Origin: a bacterium
Lineage (GTDB): Bacteria > Desulfobacterota > JAPLJL01
NCBI GenBank assembly: GCA_028713675.1
Contig: JAQTNV010000021.1
Coordinates: 1 to 57,154 of the forward strand
Direction: 5' to 3'
Length of the DNA stretch: 57,154 bases
Part shown: one piece after another, positions 25,691 to 32,780 of the stretch
Numbering within the stretch: the first letter of the stretch is position 1
Layout of the letters: every line of letters begins with the position of its first letter
Translations under genes and position numbers: made by a program
Notes under the pieces: generated by a model
Seen by the model: only the letters and a program-made list of their open reading frames with translations
Told to the model about the DNA's origin: nothing
Databases searched by the model: none

Positions 25691-26413
25691 CTATTTTTGT
25701 AAGGCTTCACGAAATAGTTTTCTTAATAAATTAATATCATCCGTATATCGTCCGCTTTTATTAATATCATTTATTGCTTTTATTAACTTTTCAAATTGCT
25801 TTTGAAAATTGGGATCATCTTCAATTAATTTTTTGTTTAGTTTTGGAAAACAACGATCTTTCAGAATATCAATTACTCTAACCAAATTTGATTCGGTATC
25901 ACATTGGCAATAATAAATACCAGCAGCTAGAAAGCTATCAGTTGAATCTTTATGAATCTCCCGAGCAAGAAGCATAGTGCCCTGTACGAAGAATACGCCA
26001 CCGAAAACATCATTTATTTGTTTTTCGAGATCAAATCGTGTTTTTTCTACAATATCTTTAAGTTCGGTTTTCAACAATTCTTTTGATTGCTCAATTTTTA
26101 TCCCAAATTCTTCTAAATTGCTTTGAATAATATTATTCTGCTGTTCCACATTTACATTAAGTTGGTCTTTAAGTTTATTTGTTATATTAGATTCCAATGT
26201 ATTTTTTATATCTTCTTTCTCTTCTTTAAAATTTTTAGTTTGAATCCATTGAATAAATAAAGGTACAACAATACCAACAATACCGAACATAATGATAATG
26301 ATATACAAAAGATGGTTCCACGAAGAATTATAAAAAGCATCAACCTTTTGGATAATATCGCATACTTCTGGAGTCGTTGTATTAGCCGCAGCTGCGATTA
26401 TAAAATTCAGCAT
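25691..26413 (-). CDS. Membrane protein with coiled-coil region, island gene
   Basis: The 240-residue protein begins with a hydrophobic stretch, has a clear transmembrane helix at about residues 35-58 (HLLYIIIIMFGIVGIVVPLFI), then a long charged helical region (KNFKEEKEDIKNTLESN onward to about 140) likely to form a coiled coil. The C-terminal region (FGGVFFVQGTMLLAREIHKD and following helices) resembles TPR-like packing. I do not recognise it. The ATG at 26413 is preceded by AGGGGGT. A+T-rich codons and the adjacent KilA-N gene suggest horizontal transfer; a role in mobile-element maintenance or defence is only a possibility. Confidence 0.55.
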   Translation of the reverse strand: MLNFIIAAAANTTTPEVCDIIQKVDAFYNSSWNHLLYIIIIMFGIVGIVVPLFIQWIQTKNFKEEKEDIKNTLESNITNKLKDQLNVNVEQQNNIIQSNLEEFGIKIEQSKELLKTELKDIVEKTRFDLEKQINDVFGGVFFVQGTMLLAREIHKDSTDSFLAAGIYYCQCDTESNLVRVIDILKDRCFPKLNKKLIEDDPNFQKQFEKLIKAINDINKSGRYTDDINLLRKLFREALQK

Positions 26414-26470
26414 AATCACCCCCTGTTTAAATTGACAATAAGCATTTACGGAACAATTTTACGATTTACA

Positions 26471-26515
26471 GAACGTCCTTTACTTCTTGATATTCAAATA
26501 GATTCAGGTCTTAAA
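26471..26515 (-). pseudogene. Decayed third copy of the LNL-YQEVK-V protein end
   Basis: On the minus strand these bases read LNLFEYQEVKDVL followed by TAA. The same ending occurs as LNLSKYQEVKNVP and TAG at 27275-27320, and its first part as LQERLDLS at 28570-28595. No intact gene carries it here, so it is a remnant of a repeated module in the island. Confidence 0.45.
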
Positions 26516-26551
26516 TTTGGTATTTGTTCCCGATAAGCGTCCAATCCTCAT

Positions 26552-27226
26552 CTAATTTGATTCGATAGTTATCGGTGAAGGCGCGATATCTTGATCAACG
26601 ATAAATTTAATATATGAATTTGTGGCTTCTAAGATAGTAAATTTGAAATTTTTAAAAGTAATATTTTTTGATTCATCTAAATTATAAGTTAACTCTTGGT
26701 AAAAGGCTGGCCTTGCCAAATCATATTTAAATTCTCTATATAATAAACGTATAGTATCTGAGGATTTTCCACTATATAATATTTCCGTCCTGAAACCATT
26801 TCCATAATCATCTTCAATGAATTGATCAACAATATTAAATATTTTAGATTTTTTTTCAGATGTTAAAGAACATGTGGAACCAAATCCCGTTGTACGACCT
26901 ACATAAAATCCATTTTTATCTACTTCGATACCTACTTCACTAAATTGAAATTCATAATTACCATTGCCTAACACATGAATATCATAACAATTACCTGGTT
27001 GCACACGTTCCGTGGAGCCGAAGCATTTTAGCGTTAGTATTGTAATAGGTTCAAAACATTTTCGTTGTAATCCTTCTTGCGTAATTATCATCGGATTTCC
27101 AACATTAGTAACAATGATTTGATTCAAATTGTATGATTTGAATCTATTAAATTCAGGTTTTAAAAATCCACTAGCACATCCTGCCATTCCTATCAGCAAT
27201 ATTAAATAAATAAATATTTTTATCAT
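26552..27226 (-). CDS. Predicted lipoprotein, island gene
   Basis: The 224-residue protein has a lipoprotein signal (KIFIYLILLIGMAGC, Cys17) after a clear AAAGGAG ribosome site. The rest is rich in beta strands and polar residues (QPGNCYDIHVLGNGNYEFQF) with four further cysteines. No family recognised. Strong A+T bias links it to its neighbours at 25292 and 25691 rather than to the chromosomal background. It should be anchored to the inner or outer membrane. Confidence 0.6.
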   Translation of the reverse strand: MIKIFIYLILLIGMAGCASGFLKPEFNRFKSYNLNQIIVTNVGNPMIITQEGLQRKCFEPITILTLKCFGSTERVQPGNCYDIHVLGNGNYEFQFSEVGIEVDKNGFYVGRTTGFGSTCSLTSEKKSKIFNIVDQFIEDDYGNGFRTEILYSGKSSDTIRLLYREFKYDLARPAFYQELTYNLDESKNITFKNFKFTILEATNSYIKFIVDQDIAPSPITIESN

Positions 27227-27274
27227 TTTTCTCCTTTTTCAAATATACGTGTACTTGGGGTCAGCGCAACTAAG

Positions 27275-27440
27275 GAACGTTCTTCACTTCTTGATATTTG
27301 GATAGATTCAATCTTTCCTGCAAATCCGCCCGGCCCCCTGCCCTTCCTATATCAACAGAATGATTTATCATTTCTTTTTTCTCTGCGCTACTCCCAATTT
27401 GGACCATTTCGGTAACGTCACCGAAATGGCCCTCCAGGCG
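27275..27440 (-). pseudogene. Remnant with a DinD-like segment and an LQERL repeat
   Basis: Read on the minus strand, 27360-27440 encode NNRLEGHFGDVTEMVQIGSS, which matches the conserved start of DinD-family proteins (typically DHFxDITEMVDIGSGA). This is followed by a break and then by ADLQERLNLSKYQEVKNVP ending in a stop at about 27272. About 50 bases (27299-27350) are almost identical to 28558-28610. No full-length DinD is possible here, so this is a decayed fragment directly downstream of the KilA-N gene. Confidence 0.5.
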
Positions 27441-28370
27441 GTTATTTCTTGCCCGGCGCAAACTGCTTGATTGTTGAGTCGTCCGTAAGAAGTTTCATCT
27501 GCTGGATGGCGATCCGGTTCAACTTGCGGAGCCGCTCCGCCTGCGGCGCCTTTTCCTGGATGAAAAGAGCGTTCAAGTTTTCCAGATTGGAGAGGCAAAC
27601 GAGTTGAGATATATTGGCGTAATCCCGGATATTGCCCTTCTCGCCTGGATGGCTGTCCCGCCACTCCTTGGCGGTCATACCAAATAAGGCCATGTTCAGG
27701 ACATCGGCCTCCGAGGCGTAGATCATATCAATCTGGCGGGTGGTAAGCTCCGGCGGGATCAGGTTCTCTTTAATCGCATCGGTTTGGATCCGATAGTTGA
27801 TTTTGGCGAGATTGCGCCGAATATCCCATCCGAGCTGTTTCCGTTCTTTCTCTTTTAGTCGCTGAAACTCTTTGATGAGATAGAGTTTGAACTGCGGCGA
27901 TAGCCACGAGGCAAATTCAAAGGCAATATCGCGATGGGCAAAAGTTCCCCCGCCATAACGCCCGGACTTTGATATTATTCCAATAGCATTTGTCGCTTCG
28001 ATCCATTTACGCGGCGTCAGGTTAAAACTGTTCAAACCCGCTTGACTTTTAAAGGTAACGAATCCGTTACCGTTAAAATTCGGATTATGGAGTTCCTCCC
28101 ATATCCCGATAAACTCAAGGGTATTGCGATTACGCATCCAACTGTAAATCATCGTATCATCGCCAAAATTCTTAACCATATCCGTCAACGAAATATAGTT
28201 TTCTTCGTTTTTCTTATAATAGGCTATTTCCATCCCCAGAACGTTTACTTTATCCATATAGGAACCCCTCATAATTTATTTTAAACCCATCGAATTAGAT
28301 GGGTTTAAAACATAAGAATCCATTCCCAGCCACTTCCGATCTCGATCATTTCGGTGACGTCACCGAAATG
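27405..28370. repeat. Palindromes flanking the KilA-N gene
   Basis: A perfect 24-base palindrome at 28347-28370 (half-site catttcggtgac) and a one-mismatch copy at 27405-27428 lie on either side of the KilA-N gene. Each palindrome codes for HFGDVTEM in the DinD-like remnant, and because it is symmetrical in frame it codes for the same eight residues on both strands. Confidence 0.7.
27442..28257 (-). CDS. KilA-N domain protein (RhuM-like)
   Basis: The N-terminal 100-110 residues (VNVLGMEIAYYKKNEENYISLTDM, then WMRNRNTLEFIGIWEELHNPNF and GLNSFNLTPRKWIEATNAIGI) are a KilA-N domain, a DNA-binding fold common in phages and mobile islands. The central part (FAHRDIAFEFASWLSPQFKLYLIKEFQRLK) is typical of this family. 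The C-terminal 130 residues are helical and end APGKK. The second ATG (28257) is chosen because AGGGG lies 7 bases before it. The gene is bracketed by two directly oriented remnants sharing about 50 nearly identical bases and a palindrome. Function within cells is not established. Confidence 0.85.
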   Translation of the reverse strand: MDKVNVLGMEIAYYKKNEENYISLTDMVKNFGDDTMIYSWMRNRNTLEFIGIWEELHNPNFNGNGFVTFKSQAGLNSFNLTPRKWIEATNAIGIISKSGRYGGGTFAHRDIAFEFASWLSPQFKLYLIKEFQRLKEKERKQLGWDIRRNLAKINYRIQTDAIKENLIPPELTTRQIDMIYASEADVLNMALFGMTAKEWRDSHPGEKGNIRDYANISQLVCLSNLENLNALFIQEKAPQAERLRKLNRIAIQQMKLLTDDSTIKQFAPGKK

Positions 28371-28600
28371 GTTCTCTATTCGGTGCCCACCGATAAAACC
28401 GGCCAATCTGGTCTTCGTGATGCCGGGCTCTTTCCCAATGACCTCCAGGATTGCCGAGGCGGTCTTCACGGTACTTTTCAAGGAAGTTTTCAGTGCAAGT
28501 TTCAGTGAAGACGTTTGGTCGTCCGCTGTTCCGTTTAGGGTCATTTCCTTCGAGACATTGGATAGATCCAATCTTTCCTGCAAATCCGCCGCGCCCCCCT
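28305..28600 (-). pseudogene. HTH fragment joined to a DinD-like segment
   Basis: On the minus strand the sequence begins after an in-frame TAG with EGQGGAADLQERLDLSNV (a TTG could start at 28594). It continues into SAILEVIGKEPGITKTRLAG, which looks like the first helices of a winged helix-turn-helix, then switches abruptly to GHRIENHFGDVTEMIEIGSG, the DinD-type segment, and ends after WEWILMF. The helix-turn-helix is incomplete and the DinD part is only about 20 residues, so this is probably a fusion of two gene remnants rather than a working gene. It is possible that it is translated. Confidence 0.45.
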
Positions 28601-28609
28601 GCCCTTCCT

Positions 28610-29139
28610 AATAAAAATTATCCGATCACCCCTAATTTCTATAGCTAATGATACCCGAAAAACATAACAAAGAAAAACCGATAGGTTTCTTGACAGGAAG
28701 CAATGAGCGATTAGCCTAAGAGCCTAAAAGTTACTAGCCTAAAAGTTTAAAGCTATGAAAGCAGACGACAAAATCCCTGGATTCCGGCTTTCCTTCGACC
28801 ATCCTCAGGACAAGTCGCCGGAATGACTAAATTGATTAGATTGCTGCGCCTTCCTCCTTCGCCAAGGCTTCGGAGGACAGGTCGGCTCGCAATGACAATA
28901 TTATGGGAACGGCGGTCGGCGGTCCGCGGTCGGCGGTCGTATAAGCGAGATCCTTCGCTTCCGCTCAGGATGACAAAGAGAAAAGGGCTCAGGATGACAA
29001 AGAGAAAAGGACTCAGGATGAAAAAGAGAAAAGGACTCGGGATGAAAAGAGATGGCACCCTCATCCTCGCCTTCTCCCCCGAGGGTAGAAGGGATTATTT
29101 TCGACTTTGCTTAGAGCTTTGACCTTTGACCTTGTGTTC
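28610..29139. repeat. 530-base gene-free region with nested repeats
   Basis: No credible gene. The stretch 28715-28755 holds gcctaaaagtt words. The stretch 28770-28824 is a ctggattccgg...cgccggaatgac repeat interrupted by ccttcgaccatcctcaggac. The stretch 28840-28895 is an attgctgcgcctt...ctcgcaatgac repeat interrupted by about 35 bases. The stretch 28912-28939 is a period-7 array (gcggtcg, gcggtcc, gcggtcg, gcggtcg). From 28945 the caggatgacaaagagaaaag unit is repeated four times with about 24-base spacing. The stretch 29109-29130 has tttgacc units reaching the stop region of the gene at 29140. Confidence 0.7.
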
Positions 29140-29523
29140 TTATTTATCGCTTTCCTTCCAGGTCGGGGTAAAGGGCTTGGTGGTGTCCTTCAGGCCGATA
29201 ATCCACCTGAGCCCGCCCTGGCTGGGAGTTCTTCCGTGGGTTTGGAAAGCCCGTTCCGCCCCCCAGTTAAGCCACATCGGGATCGAAAGAACGTAGAACA
29301 CCCCAATCCAAGGGTTAACCTCCGTGGACGGCAGGAGCCCGCCCCATGGATCCATTATCCCCCAATGCGCAAGCAGGATATTCAGCCAGAAGACGAAGGT
29401 AATTCCTGCCCCGAAGAAAAAATAAGCGTTCGGGTGCTTCGGGGAAAGAATCTTGGCATAAATCAGCGCGAAAAAGTAACCGATCAATAAAACCGCCGGA
29501 GCGTCATAAATAGAAATCTGCAT
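29140..29523 (-). CDS. Small three-helix membrane protein coupled to an SDR gene
   Basis: This 127-residue protein has three likely transmembrane helices (PAVLLIGYFFALIYAKIL, YFFFGAGITFVFWLNILLA and IGVFYVLSIPMWLNW) and a short soluble end. I do not recognise the family. Its start codon overlaps the stop codon of the upstream SDR gene (TAATG at 29521-29525), so both are made from one message and the protein may serve the same membrane-associated lipid reaction. No signal peptide or cofactor motif is visible. Confidence 0.65.
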   Translation of the reverse strand: MQISIYDAPAVLLIGYFFALIYAKILSPKHPNAYFFFGAGITFVFWLNILLAHWGIMDPWGGLLPSTEVNPWIGVFYVLSIPMWLNWGAERAFQTHGRTPSQGGLRWIIGLKDTTKPFTPTWKESDK

Positions 29524-30602
29524 TACAGCAGCCCCCTCTCTTTACACCAGCCGATGTATTCCCAGATGCCCTTCCGAGGATCCTGATAGATAAACTTAAA
29601 TCCCAGGTCCTTTATTTTCTGGTTTGAAAACCAGTATTGGTGGGTTATGTAATCCACCATCGGGATATCGATCTTGGGGCGGGTCCCCAGCTTCCGGGCC
29701 CGTTTATCCTGCCAGACCATGAAGGGCCGGATAACTTTCGTAAACAGCTTGTAAAGAGGCCACCAGACCGGCAAATGGAAAATCGGCTCTGTCCCCACCG
29801 ACCGGTAGACGAATTCCATGAATTCAGGCTGGGGGATGCAATCGGAAAGAACGTTGTAGGCCTGGCCCACCGCTTGCGGTTTATCCGAAACAAAGGAAGC
29901 CGCCCGGACCAGGTCCAGGACATGAACCGACGGGAACATCAGGGTGTGTTTCTTCGGAAACCAGCTGATGATCGCCCCCAGCCCGATTTTCTCCACGCCG
30001 TAAAGGATATGGTAAACCCCGTAACGGTGGCGCGGCCCATAGATAGGAGCCGGCCGCAGGATGGTGATCGGGAAGCCCTTTTCCCGGTGCATCTGCCAAA
30101 GGATCTTTTCCTGCTCGACCTTGGACTTGGAATAAAGGTTGGGAGGATCGTAGGGATCGTCCTCGTTGCCGGGGAGTTTCTTCGGCTCCCCGTAGACCCC
30201 GTCCGTGGACCAGTGGACAAACCGGCCGACTTTATTCTCCAGGGCCAGCTCGGCGATGTTCCGGGTCCCGGTCACGTTCACCCGATAGAGAACGTCCCAT
30301 TGCGCGAAATAATCGTAGAGCGAGGCGACGTGGAAAACCACGTCATAACTTCCCTTGGCAAAGAGTGGAAGCAGGGTTTCCTTCTTGGTGAGGTCGCCGG
30401 GAATGTATGTCACTCCCATCCCCTCCAGGAGTTCCGACCCGTAATGCATGGGATGAAGATCCCCGTCTACGCAGTAATATTCGCCGTGGGCGTCCGCCTT
30501 TAAATCCGTGGCGACGACTTCCCACTTCTCCCTCAACAGTTGTTCGACCAGGTTGCTTCCGGTGAACCCGCAGGCCCCCGTTACCAGGGCGCGTTTAGAC
30601 AT
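29523..30602 (-). CDS. Extended SDR (NAD-dependent epimerase/3-beta-HSD-like)
   Basis: This is an extended short-chain dehydrogenase of 359 residues. The NAD(P)-binding Gly motif is TGACGFTGSNL at residues 8-18, Asp/Lys follow the second strand (VVATDLKADA), the active-site Ser lies in HWSTDGVYG and the YxxxK pair in LYSKSK. The best analogy is to the 3-beta-hydroxysteroid dehydrogenase/sterol-4-carboxylate decarboxylase branch, based on overall layout (FVHWSTDGVYGE and ILRPAPIYGPRH); sugar epimerase is the alternative. It leads a two-gene operon with the membrane protein at 29140. In context it may act on a cyclic or branched lipid. Confidence 0.8.
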   Translation of the reverse strand: MSKRALVTGACGFTGSNLVEQLLREKWEVVATDLKADAHGEYYCVDGDLHPMHYGSELLEGMGVTYIPGDLTKKETLLPLFAKGSYDVVFHVASLYDYFAQWDVLYRVNVTGTRNIAELALENKVGRFVHWSTDGVYGEPKKLPGNEDDPYDPPNLYSKSKVEQEKILWQMHREKGFPITILRPAPIYGPRHRYGVYHILYGVEKIGLGAIISWFPKKHTLMFPSVHVLDLVRAASFVSDKPQAVGQAYNVLSDCIPQPEFMEFVYRSVGTEPIFHLPVWWPLYKLFTKVIRPFMVWQDKRARKLGTRPKIDIPMVDYITHQYWFSNQKIKDLGFKFIYQDPRKGIWEYIGWCKERGLL

Positions 30603-30622
30603 TTTCCCTCCTCCCTATAAAT

Positions 30623-30811
30623 CAATAACCAATTACCAAGCTCCAATTACCAAATAAAAAAACCGGAAAAACAGGAAAAGCTTTTTCTGTCATTTTGTAG
30701 TTGCCTCATTTATGAGGCCCAGTCGGTGATGATATTTTCTCAGCCCGATAAATCGGGCAACTACATAGTGTTTGGTAATTGCCTGCCCTGAGTGTTCGAA
30801 GGGAAGCTTGG
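30623..30811. repeat. Nested inverted repeats between SDR and FabK-like genes
   Basis: The outer left arm is a period-7 array at 30623-30655 (caataac, caattac, caagctc, caattac). The outer right arm at 30771-30819 is its complement but is split by about 20 inserted bases (cctgccctgagtgttcgaag). Inside the loop is a second pair, gtagttgcc (30701-30709) and gcccgataaatcgggcaact (30742-30761), itself split by about 32 bases. The gtagttgcc word recurs at 32535-32558 and 46842-46861. Confidence 0.7.
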
Positions 30812-31759
30812 TTATTGGGATTTGAATCTCTGAACGGTTTTAGCCAGGACCTCTTCGGCCTCTTTCATTGTCCGCTCGAGCAATTCCTTGCAGGTAGGGA
30901 TGTCATTCAGCAATCCGACGATCTGGCCGGCCATCACCGAGCCGTCCAGCGGGTCACCTTCCACGAAAGCCTTGTACATCTTCCCCGAACCGAACATGCC
31001 CATCTCCAGGGGGTCTTTCTTTTCCATTTCCATCTTTTCCATGGTCTCCGACATCTGGTTCCGGAGACAGCGGACCGGCATCCCGGTGATGTTCCCGGTC
31101 ACCAGGGTATCCTCGGCCTGGGCATTGAGGATGAACTGCTTGGTCACCATCGGCACCGGGCATTCCTGGACGCAGATAAAGCGGGTCCCCATCTGGATTC
31201 CCTCCGCGCCCAGGAGGAACGCCGCCGCCATCCCCCGGCCGTCGGCGATGCCACCCGCGGCGATCACCGGCACCTTGACCTTGTCCACTGTCTGCGGGAT
31301 CAGGATCATGGAGGTCAGCTTTCCGACATGCCCACCGGCTTCCATCCCGGAGATGATAATGGCGTCGGCCCCGTCCTTCTCGGCCTGGACCGCCAGGCGA
31401 ACCTGGGGGATAACCGGGATGCACTTGATCCCATGGGGCTTGCAGGCCCGGATAATCTTCTCCGGGTTTCCCACCCCGTAGGTCACCATTTTGACCTTTT
31501 CTTCCTTGATCACTTCCAGGATCGGGTCGATAAAAGGGGAACGGGCGAGAAAATTAACCCCGAACGGCTTGTCGGTATTCTCCCGGATCTTATGGATCTG
31601 CTCCTGAAGCTGGTCGGGAGTGAAAATCGTGGCCCCCAGAATCCCGAGTCCCCCAGCGTTGGAAACCGCGGCCACCAGTTTGTAATCGGCGACCCAGGCC
31701 ATACCGCCCTGCAAAATCGGGTACTTAATCCCCAGCATTTCCGTGATTCGAGTTTTCAT
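30812..31759 (-). CDS. FabK-like enoyl-ACP reductase II / NMO-family flavoenzyme
   Basis: Of the four NMO-type proteins here this one most resembles FabK, the FMN-dependent enoyl-ACP reductase. It begins MKTRITEMLGIKYPILQGGM, carries His144 in GMEAGGHVGKLTSM (the position of the catalytic histidine in Streptococcus FabK as I recall it) and has the FabK-like segment EGDPLDGSVMAGQIVGL near residue 275. FMN loops are VIAAGGIADGRG and LGAEGIQMGTR. It would reduce the enoyl double bond in fatty acid synthesis, or a related enoyl thioester. No other fab genes are adjacent, so a catabolic reductase is also possible. Confidence 0.75.
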   Translation of the reverse strand: MKTRITEMLGIKYPILQGGMAWVADYKLVAAVSNAGGLGILGATIFTPDQLQEQIHKIRENTDKPFGVNFLARSPFIDPILEVIKEEKVKMVTYGVGNPEKIIRACKPHGIKCIPVIPQVRLAVQAEKDGADAIIISGMEAGGHVGKLTSMILIPQTVDKVKVPVIAAGGIADGRGMAAAFLLGAEGIQMGTRFICVQECPVPMVTKQFILNAQAEDTLVTGNITGMPVRCLRNQMSETMEKMEMEKKDPLEMGMFGSGKMYKAFVEGDPLDGSVMAGQIVGLLNDIPTCKELLERTMKEAEEVLAKTVQRFKSQ

Positions 31760-31781
31760 AATTTCTTCTCCGCTTATTTAT

Positions 31782-31913
31782 GTTTCGAGTTTCGAGTTTC
31801 GGGTTTCGGGTTTTGAAATTCAATGCAAACGAAAATATTTAAAACAAATATCAAAATTTCCATAAATTAATTATTTTCTTAACTCGAAACCCGCAACCAG
31901 AGACTAGAAACTT
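31782..31913. repeat. Paired period-7 arrays between FabK-like and receiver genes
   Basis: The stretch 31782-31816 has five units (gtttcga, gtttcga, gtttcgg, gtttcgg, gttttga). After a 70-base A+T-rich spacer, 31886-31913 has four units of complementary type (gaaaccc, gcaacca, gagacta, gaaactt) that reach the stop codon of the receiver gene. The two arrays could form the stem of a large hairpin. Confidence 0.75.
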
Positions 31914-31915
31914 TT

Positions 31916-32302
31916 TTAATATGTTAATCCTTTTTCGTCCAACATGATCTTTATTTTTTTCAGCACATCATCTTTTTGAAAAGGCTTGGTTACGTAAGCG
32001 TCGCAGCCAAAATCAAAACAATACGCCAGACTGTCCTTTGCGTCCTTAGCGGTAACCACTATTACCGCGGTGTTACTTAATTCCGAACGGATGCGGATGA
32101 ATTTGAGGATGGATTCCCCGGTCATGTCCGGAAGCATCAGGTCTAAAAGTACAACGTCCGGTTTCTCCGCCAAAAGCACCTTTAGAGCTTCTTTCCCGCT
32201 GCCGGCGGTGTAAATACCGACTTTAAGATCCTTGATGATTTCCTTTTCTTCTTTCAGCGCCTTCTCGGTATCGTCAACGAGAAGGATCTTGGCCTTGGCC
32301 AT
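31916..32302 (-). CDS. Stand-alone response regulator receiver domain (CheY-like)
   Basis: This is a 128-residue single receiver domain. The acidic pocket Asp10/Asp11 (LLVDDTEK), the phospho-acceptor Asp54 (VVLLDLMLP), the switch Thr (VVTAKDA) and Lys (VTKPF) are all present, so it should accept phosphate. There is no output domain and no kinase gene nearby. It could interact with the Hpt protein at 16552 or with unlinked kinases; that is inference. Confidence 0.85.
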   Translation of the reverse strand: MAKAKILLVDDTEKALKEEKEIIKDLKVGIYTAGSGKEALKVLLAEKPDVVLLDLMLPDMTGESILKFIRIRSELSNTAVIVVTAKDAKDSLAYCFDFGCDAYVTKPFQKDDVLKKIKIMLDEKGLTY

Positions 32303-32780
32303 TAATCCGGGTCCCCTTCCTTACCCCGGGGAATTATATCAATCCGCGGGAAAATAAAAAAATCCCGCGTCTCGTCTCCCGGTTTCGGTTGGGCTGCTCG
32401 AAAGAAAAAGGTGGGGATCCTTCGGCTTCCCTCGATAAAACTCGGGATAAATCGCTCAGGACAGGTTAACCCCGCCCCTACGGAAAAATACTTTATTCTC
32501 TGAAAATGTAGGGGAGCCCCCTGTGGGCTCCCTTTCAGCCCGATGAATCGGGCAACTACTTTTAAACCTTGAACCGTGAACGTTGAACCTTGAACCTCGA
32601 TAACGGTGTCGGTATCAGTATCGACAAAAAGAAGGCGGCCTTTCGGCCGCCCTGAATTTTTTCCTTAAGGATGTCATTCCCGCGAAAGCGGGAATCCAGA
32701 ATTCTGCCAATAACTGGACCCCAGCTTCCGCAGGGGTGACGATTCCACCGGTTACCGGTTATCGGCTACCGGTTACTTTT
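32303..32780. repeat. 478-base gene-free region: nested composite repeat, arrays and terminator
   Basis: The stretch 32412-32482 is an inverted copy of the composite at 20637-20712 (ggggatccttcggcttccct...gttaaccccgcccctacgg). The stretch 32510-32558 holds taggggagcccc...tgtgggctccc and gcccgatgaatcgggcaact hairpins. The stretch 32569-32596 is a period-7 array (ttgaacc, gtgaacg, ttgaacc, ttgaacc). The stretch 32601-32624 has period-6 units (taacgg, tgtcgg, tatcag, tatcga). A terminator lies at 32625-32651, a tgtcattcccgcg repeat pair at 32669-32743 and a final array at 32747-32774 (accggtt, accggtt, atcggct, accggtt). Confidence 0.75.
32625..32651 (-). terminator. Rho-independent terminator, minus strand
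   Basis: A 7-bp stem (ggcggcc with ggccgcc) has a TTTC loop on the plus strand. On the minus strand the stem is followed by TTCTTTTTG. It lies about 130 bases past the thiolase stop and would end the HMG-CoA-synthase-like/thiolase message. Confidence 0.7.

Noticed and set aside
28299-28508. Plus-strand frame containing HFGDVTEM
   Set aside because: The motif appears on this strand only because the DNA is palindromic. The flanking residues match DinD-type proteins on the minus strand only.
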